Part shown: in pieces, positions 59,121 to 64,000 of the stretch
Layout: every line of letters begins with the position of its first letter
Numbering within the stretch: position 1 is the stretch's first letter
Assembly (NCBI RefSeq): GCF_003201875.1
Contig: NZ_QJKD01000001.1
Span: forward strand, 310,001 to 374,000
Origin: Hungatella effluvii
GTDB lineage: Bacteria; Bacillota; Clostridia; Lachnospirales; Lachnospiraceae
Length of the DNA stretch: 64,000 nucleotides
Direction of reading: 5' to 3'
Translations under genes and position numbers: made by a program
Notes under the pieces: model-generated
Seen by the model: the letters and a program-made list of their open reading frames with translations, nothing else
What the model was told of the DNA's origin: nothing
The model's database searches: none

Positions 59121-60761
59121 CTATTTTACACAAATTTTAAATACTTTCTCCAGTGGTGTATACTCATTGCAGTACACCGTAAATCCGGAGTCGTTGACCT
59201 CTTCCCCGGAATAATGTCCTTTAAACTCATGACTTCCAAATCCCGGGCCCATAACAAGCTCTCTGTCGCCGTCCTTCACCTGTAAACAGCCATCTCGCAG
59301 AATCATGCCGCTTCCGGCCTCTGCCTTCATATAAAAATGTTCATTTTCAACCGTTGTCCCCGCGGGTATGCAGATCTCCAACCGGAGAGGAAGCCCCTTT
59401 AAGCCGTCCGCCTTCAAATGAAGTTCCAGACCCTCGGGAAGTTCCCGGATCTCCAGCCTCGTGTTCAGCCTTTCCGGAAGCAGCTTCTTCCTCTTCGTCT
59501 GGTCCATCTCCCACCAGTCGGAGGTGTTCTGAGGCTCGTTAAAGTGAAGATAGTACCAGGAATCAAACGCTTCGCTCAGCACGCAGCCCTGTTCGTTCAC
59601 TTCCATCGTCTTCGGGACGAAATTCCGCTTCTCGCAGCAGCTCTCGCCGATCTTCACACAAACAGCCGTACTTCCCGTCTTGAAAAACAGGAAGGAACTC
59701 TTTCCATTCAGAACCGTATAGGTATACTCCTCTTTTTTCACCCGGAGAACGCCCGAGTGTCTGAAGTATTTCCGGTAGGATTCCGCAAATCCATATCCCG
59801 TAAATTCATGCTTCATCATCTCGTCGTGTGTCATAATTACCGGGAAGCAGTCCGGCGCGATATCCCCGCGTTCCATATTATCCTTCACGATCTTATGCGC
59901 CGCACTATCGAAGACCCCGTCGTCCCCCAGACAAGCCGCATATAAGTACTGGTAAAAGTACTTGTCTGCATATTCGGCCCTTCCCTTATCCTGACGGGAC
60001 GAGTTCTGTGTGAAAATGGTATCGTCCGGGTCGATATAGAGAAGCATCATATTCAGATTTTTTCTTGCGTAGTCGTAATAAAGCTCCTCGCCGGTCTCCT
60101 GTCCAATGGCAAACATGGCGTTATTGACAACGGCATTGTAATTACCGGTGGAACGCTCGGCATACTCGCCGTCCTCATCCTCATCGACTCCCTCGGCCAG
60201 ATACTGAGCCGCCCGTTTTTTAAGGCTGTCTGCGAACGCCTCGTCCTCTGCGAATAAGTTAGCTCCCTGCATAAGTGCCGCGGTTATGCCCCATCTGTGA
60301 TTTGGCGTGTGGAATCCGCCGTCACGGATTGCCTTTAACGCGTCATGCATGATTACGAGATATTTTCTCTTCAGAACCTCTGTCCTGTCTCCGTCGGTTC
60401 CATATTTTTCTAACAGACGGTATCCCAGGATCAGCCTCTTGAAGCAGAAGGAAGTATCGGCGGCGGACTGGAAGTTACAGGTAGGATAATCAAACGATCC
60501 ATTTTCCCGCTGCATTCTCCGGACAAAGCCGCATGCCAGATTGATCGCGTCAAACAGTGCTTCGTTCCGGTAAAATCTGCTGTCTTCCTTAAAATAAACA
60601 GACAGCGCCGTAGCCATATGGTAGATGGTCGTCTTCGCCTCCGCCACATCACCATGCATCCCACCATACTGGAGGCTCTCCGGATTCTTATCCTGGCTTC
60701 TTAAAAAGTGATCGGTTCTGATCTCGGCGCCCTTCATCAGGTGTTTTATATAACGTTTCAT
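59121..60761 (-). CDS. Unrecognised 546-residue protein, possible toroid-fold hydrolase or lyase
   Basis: The product has no signal peptide. The N-terminal two thirds are helical, with repeated aromatic and acidic segments (TTIYHMATALSVYFKEDSRFYR, GGFHTPNHRWGITAALMQGA, ERSTGNYNAVVNNAMFAIGQ) that suggest an (alpha/alpha)-toroid. The last 180 residues are beta-rich (LRLEICIPAGTTVENEHFYM). The NHRW and YNAVVNNA segments look like active-site loops of toroid lyases, but no family could be named. ATG 60761 has GGAGGA upstream and overlaps the MFS stop by 4 bp. It probably acts on the sugar imported by that transporter. Confidence 0.62.
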   Translation of the reverse strand: MKRYIKHLMKGAEIRTDHFLRSQDKNPESLQYGGMHGDVAEAKTTIYHMATALSVYFKEDSRFYRNEALFDAINLACGFVRRMQRENGSFDYPTCNFQSAADTSFCFKRLILGYRLLEKYGTDGDRTEVLKRKYLVIMHDALKAIRDGGFHTPNHRWGITAALMQGANLFAEDEAFADSLKKRAAQYLAEGVDEDEDGEYAERSTGNYNAVVNNAMFAIGQETGEELYYDYARKNLNMMLLYIDPDDTIFTQNSSRQDKGRAEYADKYFYQYLYAACLGDDGVFDSAAHKIVKDNMERGDIAPDCFPVIMTHDEMMKHEFTGYGFAESYRKYFRHSGVLRVKKEEYTYTVLNGKSSFLFFKTGSTAVCVKIGESCCEKRNFVPKTMEVNEQGCVLSEAFDSWYYLHFNEPQNTSDWWEMDQTKRKKLLPERLNTRLEIRELPEGLELHLKADGLKGLPLRLEICIPAGTTVENEHFYMKAEAGSGMILRDGCLQVKDGDRELVMGPGFGSHEFKGHYSGEEVNDSGFTVYCNEYTPLEKVFKICVK

Positions 60762-61939
60762 TTCACATTCCTCCAAATATATTTTTGCAGTGCTATGTAA
60801 CAGATATTAAATCCGACCATACAGGCTGGCAGTATCATAAAGCTTAACCGGTATCCGATCGCCCCTGTAATCACCCCGAAGAACAGGTTGAAAACAATAT
60901 CCGCAACCGTCGCCACGCTGATAATCGCGCCTGTTCTGGTCGCCACTACCCCAGCCGGATAGATCTGCTGAATCAGCAGTACCATGGTCGGGTAGAGCAC
61001 GGAAATTGCCAGACCGGATATGCTTAGAAGCAGAATTCCATTTTCCCCGGTCAAAATGCCCGCACAGAACAGCAGTGTTCCCACCGTTCCAAAGATCCGG
61101 ATACTTTTCACCGTTCCCATTTTCTGGACCACCGGCGCAAAAATCAGCCGCCCGGCCGTCATTCCGCCCCAGAACAGGGATAAGTAAACCGAGGCTTTGC
61201 TGCTTGGAACCTGGAACGCCTGAATACAGTACGAGAAGAGCCAGTTCATGATTCCGTGCTCCCCAATGAAGTAAAAGCCTATCATGGTGCACAGGAGGAT
61301 GAATACTGCCGGTTTGGGATTCGCCTGCATGGTGGGGGCTTCCGATTTGACTTTGGATTGCAGGTGTTCCGGCTGCCTCTCCCCACCCAACGGAATTAAA
61401 ATAAGGAGGAAGCCTGCGGCCGCTCCGATCAGCAGCAGAAGGATGCTCACACTCTTAAACCCAGGATAGCTGAGACCATACCGTCCCAGCACAAACTGGC
61501 TGCCGCTGGTTCCTATTCCCTGAATAAAGAAGAAAATATTCACCATCAGCCCCGCATATCCGCTGAAAACCACCGGCGTTAAAATATTGACTGTGGTATT
61601 TAAAAGTGTCGATGCTCCCAGCGCAAAAAACATGGAGATCAGAATGCAGATATAGCTGTCGGACACCACGTTTAACAGCATGGACAGTACCCAGATTGCC
61701 GTCACTGACAGTACCACCGTTTTCCGCCCAAACGTATCCAGAAGCTTTCCGCCCAGACTCAGAAACAACAGGTTTCCCACATAGCTGATGGTAACAATCA
61801 TGGACAGCTGGGTATCGCTGAGCGCATACCGGTTCTGAAACACAGGGGCGAATATACCTCTGAGGGAATCGCTGGAACCCAGCCCGAACATCAGAACCGC
61901 AAAACACAAAAATGGAACTGCTTTTTTCCACGTCTTCAT
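60758..61939 (-). CDS. Major facilitator superfamily transporter
   Basis: The 393-residue protein has about twelve membrane segments. A conserved MFS loop appears as GKLLDTFGRKTVV between helices 2 and 3, and the start LCFAVLMFGLGSSDSLRGIFAPVFQNRYALSDTQLSMIV resembles the FucP/fucose-permease-like branch. A sugar or oligosaccharide is the likely cargo. It is divergent from the AraC gene and cotranscribed with the 546-residue protein. GGAGG lies 15 bases before the ATG, with a three-codon mini-frame (ATG-GAT-AAA-TAA) ending at the start codon; whether that matters is unknown. Confidence 0.88.
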   Translation of the reverse strand: MKTWKKAVPFLCFAVLMFGLGSSDSLRGIFAPVFQNRYALSDTQLSMIVTISYVGNLLFLSLGGKLLDTFGRKTVVLSVTAIWVLSMLLNVVSDSYICILISMFFALGASTLLNTTVNILTPVVFSGYAGLMVNIFFFIQGIGTSGSQFVLGRYGLSYPGFKSVSILLLLIGAAAGFLLILIPLGGERQPEHLQSKVKSEAPTMQANPKPAVFILLCTMIGFYFIGEHGIMNWLFSYCIQAFQVPSSKASVYLSLFWGGMTAGRLIFAPVVQKMGTVKSIRIFGTVGTLLFCAGILTGENGILLLSISGLAISVLYPTMVLLIQQIYPAGVVATRTGAIISVATVADIVFNLFFGVITGAIGYRLSFMILPACMVGFNICYIALQKYIWRNVK

Positions 61940-62064
61940 TTATTTATCCATATCCTCCCGCTTTTCGATCTGTCTTATTCTCTATTTCATAGTAGAGTAT
62001 ATAGAAAATGCGAAACAATATCTATTCCCTTCTTGCTCTTTTTTTCATTTTTATATTACATATT

Positions 62065-62093
62065 TTGCTTTTTTCCCCGATTTGTAGTAAAAT
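62065..62093 (+). promoter_or_regulatory. Promoter of the second AraC regulator
   Basis: TTGCTT (62065-62070), 17 bases and TAAAAT (62088-62093) lie 27 bp before the start codon. Confidence 0.65.
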
Positions 62094-62119
62094 AGAATCA
62101 GAAGAAAAGGAGAAATTTT

Positions 62120-63076
62120 ATGATGAAACCATACTCTGATTCCGTCTTAAACTACGAAAAGGGGTTTTCAATCATCATCAATGAACTGAAAACCCCAGTG
62201 GAAAATTCCATCTGCTACTATTTTGATTACGATGCGCGTTCCTACTCTGTAAACATGTCTTTCCCGCATATGCACATGTTTTACGAGATCATGATTCTCT
62301 TAAGTCCGAAGGCGTATCATTTTATCGCAGGAAAACCTTACTCCATCATAAACAATGATATCGTCCTGCTGGCTCCGGCCATCCTGCACCAGACGGAGTA
62401 CTTACCGGGTCCTCCCAGCGACCGCATCATCATCAATTTCATGGTTCCCAAGCATCTGCTGCTCCACCCGGAAGGATATGACAGGATTCTATCCATCTTT
62501 AACGATCCGGTCCCGATTTTCCGTTTTGACTTAGAGCGCCAGAAAACGCTGTTCCAGCTCATCAACCAGCTTACGGAACTAAGCCATACCGTAGAAGATC
62601 CCGCTGTCAGAAATATGATGATCAACAACAAATTCACAGAATTTTTGTTCACGCTCTACCAGATGCGGAACGAAAATCTCTATGAATACAATTCCGAGAG
62701 AAGCATCAAAGAGAAAATATATACCATCACCAACTACATACAGACGCATTATAACGAGGATCTCTCACTGGCGTACCTGGCCGACAAATTTTTTATCAGC
62801 TCCTTCTACCTGTCCCACCAGTTCAAGCTGGTGACCGGCTTCACCGTCGTGCAGTACATCCAGCAGACCCGCGTCAAAAACGCCCAGTACCTGCTGCTAA
62901 ACACCAGCCTAAAGATCACCGACATCGCGGAAAAGATCGGTTTCTCCAGCTTTTCCCAGTTCAACCGAGTCTTCCACCGATTCTGCAGCATGTCGCCGTC
63001 CGATTATAAGACCTTTTATAATGAGAATGCGATGCGGGTGAATGCGCCGATGATGTCAACGAAGAGTAATTTATAG
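62120..63076 (+). CDS. AraC-family transcriptional regulator
   Basis: The 318-residue protein has an N-terminal cupin-like sensor domain (FPHMHMFYEIMILLSPKAYHF, NDIVLLAPAILHQTEY) and a C-terminal double helix-turn-helix (DLSLAYLADKFFISSFYLSHQF and LKITDIAEKIGFSSFSQFNR, ending HRFCSMSPSDYK). AAAAGGAG precedes the ATG. It is divergent from the MFS operon and is the likely regulator of that operon, and perhaps of the GH105 operon beyond it. Confidence 0.92.
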   Translation: MMKPYSDSVLNYEKGFSIIINELKTPVENSICYYFDYDARSYSVNMSFPHMHMFYEIMILLSPKAYHFIAGKPYSIINNDIVLLAPAILHQTEYLPGPPSDRIIINFMVPKHLLLHPEGYDRILSIFNDPVPIFRFDLERQKTLFQLINQLTELSHTVEDPAVRNMMINNKFTEFLFTLYQMRNENLYEYNSERSIKEKIYTITNYIQTHYNEDLSLAYLADKFFISSFYLSHQFKLVTGFTVVQYIQQTRVKNAQYLLLNTSLKITDIAEKIGFSSFSQFNRVFHRFCSMSPSDYKTFYNENAMRVNAPMMSTKSNL

Positions 63077-63081
63077 TGAGA

Positions 63082-63123
63082 AAAGCGTGGGAATACCGTT
63101 TGGAGTTGGTATTTCCACGCTTT
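63082..63123. terminator. Bidirectional terminator
   Basis: A 16-bp stem (63082-63097 with 63108-63123, one G-T pair, core AAAGCGTGG) has TTTATTTTT on the plus strand and CTTTTCTCAC on the minus strand. It separates the convergent AraC and sialidase genes. Confidence 0.85.
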
Positions 63124-63136
63124 ATTTTTCTTTTCA

Positions 63137-64000
63137 TTACCTCTGGCAGGGCATTCCGGGATCGCCTTCTGCACCCGGAAGCATTTTTTCTCCCCGGATC
63201 CACGTTTCATCCACGCATACATATTTGACACATCGGCGGTTACCAAAGCTGTAGGCCGCATGGATTTTTCCGTCTTTTGACTGCATCATAACGGGATATT
63301 CATATCGGCGGTTATTGATATCATTAAATTCACCGACGAACCCTTCTCCCAGTTCAATGATACGTTTATAGGGCCATGTCTTCCCACCGTCATCTGAGAT
63401 CGCAAAGGTAACCGGACAGCGCTGATTCGGCCAGACCGTCTTCGCTGTATCATCATTGAATTTTACCGGATTGTAAATAAGAGCCAGACTGCCGCTCTGT
63501 AATTTTATCGAAGAAATGGAAGAATTGTTATTGGGCAGGCAGGTTGGCACCGGACTCGTCCATGTATCCCCATAGTCTTCACTGTATGCAATATAGATGT
63601 GATCCGCAAAACGGCTTCTGAATAAAGCTGTCAATTTCCCCGGAGCCACTTCCATCAGATTGGCATGCACACGGCCGGCACTGTCTGGTATTTCTGTCTC
63701 CCGCCATGTCTTTCCCTCATCATCTGAAATCTGCACCACAGTGATATCACTGCCATTTCTCGACTCATCCGGAAAGCAGATCCAGTTTCCAAACACCCAT
63801 CTTCCATTAGATAAAATCTGTATTTTCTGACGGCAGAAGGAACCCGGCCGGGAAAACATGGTCTCCGTAGGCCCCCAGGTATAGCCGTTGTCCTTAGATA
63901 CTTTTCTCCGTATTTCGGCCGTATACTGCAGATTAAAATTCGGATTGTCATCGGGTGTCCGGGAAGTCTGTGCCGTATACATCAACCAGATTTCTCCTCC
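63137..64000 (-). CDS. Sialidase-like BNR-repeat protein (5' end missing)
   Basis: The frame is open to the window edge (287 residues visible, N-terminus missing). Four Asp-box repeats of the form S-x-D-x-G-x-T-W are present: SKDNGYTW, SDDEGKTW, SEDYGDTW and SDDGGKTW, the mark of six-bladed propeller exo-sialidases and related glycosidases. An Arg-containing segment (LTALFRSRFADHIYIAYSED) and the C-terminal NRRYEYPVMMQSKDGKIHAAYSF are typical. An ATG at 63985 is internal, since coding similarity (EIWLMYTAQ) continues upstream. The catalytic Tyr and Glu were not assigned. Whether it is secreted cannot be seen. Confidence 0.82.
   Translation of the reverse strand, partial: GGEIWLMYTAQTSRTPDDNPNFNLQYTAEIRRKVSKDNGYTWGPTETMFSRPGSFCRQKIQILSNGRWVFGNWICFPDESRNGSDITVVQISDDEGKTWRETEIPDSAGRVHANLMEVAPGKLTALFRSRFADHIYIAYSEDYGDTWTSPVPTCLPNNNSSISSIKLQSGSLALIYNPVKFNDDTAKTVWPNQRCPVTFAISDDGGKTWPYKRIIELGEGFVGEFNDINNRRYEYPVMMQSKDGKIHAAYSFGNRRCVKYVCVDETWIRGEKMLPGAEGDPGMPCQR

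Noticed and set aside
61940..61955. Three-codon leader (ATG-GAT-AAA-TAA) before the MFS gene as a regulatory upstream frame
   Set aside because: Its ATG is only two bases from GGAGG, too close for efficient starting; mentioned only in the MFS entry.

Overview
The window looks like a chromosomal stretch from a gut-type Lachnospiraceae (Clostridia; Enterocloster/Hungatella-like by style, an inference). The reasons are strong GGAGG ribosome binding sites, frequent GTG/TTG starts, many solute-binding-protein-dependent sugar ABC transporters, ROK, LacI and AraC regulators, and moderate GC with AT-rich promoters. No rRNA, tRNA, CRISPR array, insertion sequence or phage gene was recognised. Almost every gene belongs to carbohydrate catabolism.

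Region 1 (1-9542, minus strand) is one operon: phosphofructokinase-like kinase, divergent triosephosphate isomerase, LarA-type racemase, NagA deacetylase, two TauE/SafE permeases, a sugar-binding lipoprotein, and an AGE-family epimerase cut by the left edge. Its promoter carries the same 14-bp LacI-type site, at the same distance from the -10, as the two divergent promoters at 41.4 kb. These flank a LacI regulator and an operon with a sulfonate/nitrate-type ABC transporter, a NagB-like deaminase and a class II aldolase (36.4-41.3 kb). Together the two operons encode deacetylase, deaminase, kinase, aldolase and isomerase, a complete route for an N-acetylated amino sugar, plus genes often linked to sulfonates or hydroxy acids.

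Region 2 (9.9-36.2 kb) holds two paralogous clusters in shuffled order. Each has an ABC transporter, a Pgi-like isomerase, AP-endonuclease-2-type TIM barrels, two Gfo/Idh/MocA oxidoreductases and an almost identical ROK repressor plus oxidoreductase pair. A GH3 hexosaminidase-like gene and a DUF4838 gene follow. The promoters of both clusters and of the GH3 operon have the same -35, 17-bp spacer, -10 and AT-rich operator, so they probably form one ROK regulon. A plus-strand island (TetR plus three unknown proteins) separates the clusters. A 27-residue type I toxin-like peptide lies at 9.75 kb.

Region 3 (41.5-52.1 kb) holds the LacI gene, a mutarotase-like protein, a LytTR regulator divergent from a 60-residue Cys-containing peptide, a UxuA/SDR mannonate module with a divergent AraC regulator, azlCD, a PflX-like radical SAM protein, and an AAA-ATPase/PD-(D/E)XK protein.

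Region 4 (52.1-64 kb) looks like a uronic-acid glycan utilisation locus: GH105 hydrolase, ABC transporter, two large unrecognised proteins that may be alpha/alpha-toroid lyases, an MFS transporter and an AraC regulator. It ends with a sialidase cut by the right edge.

Several gene junctions inside operons carry large structured inverted-repeat elements placed just after a stop codon. Their stems differ in sequence but share one layout.
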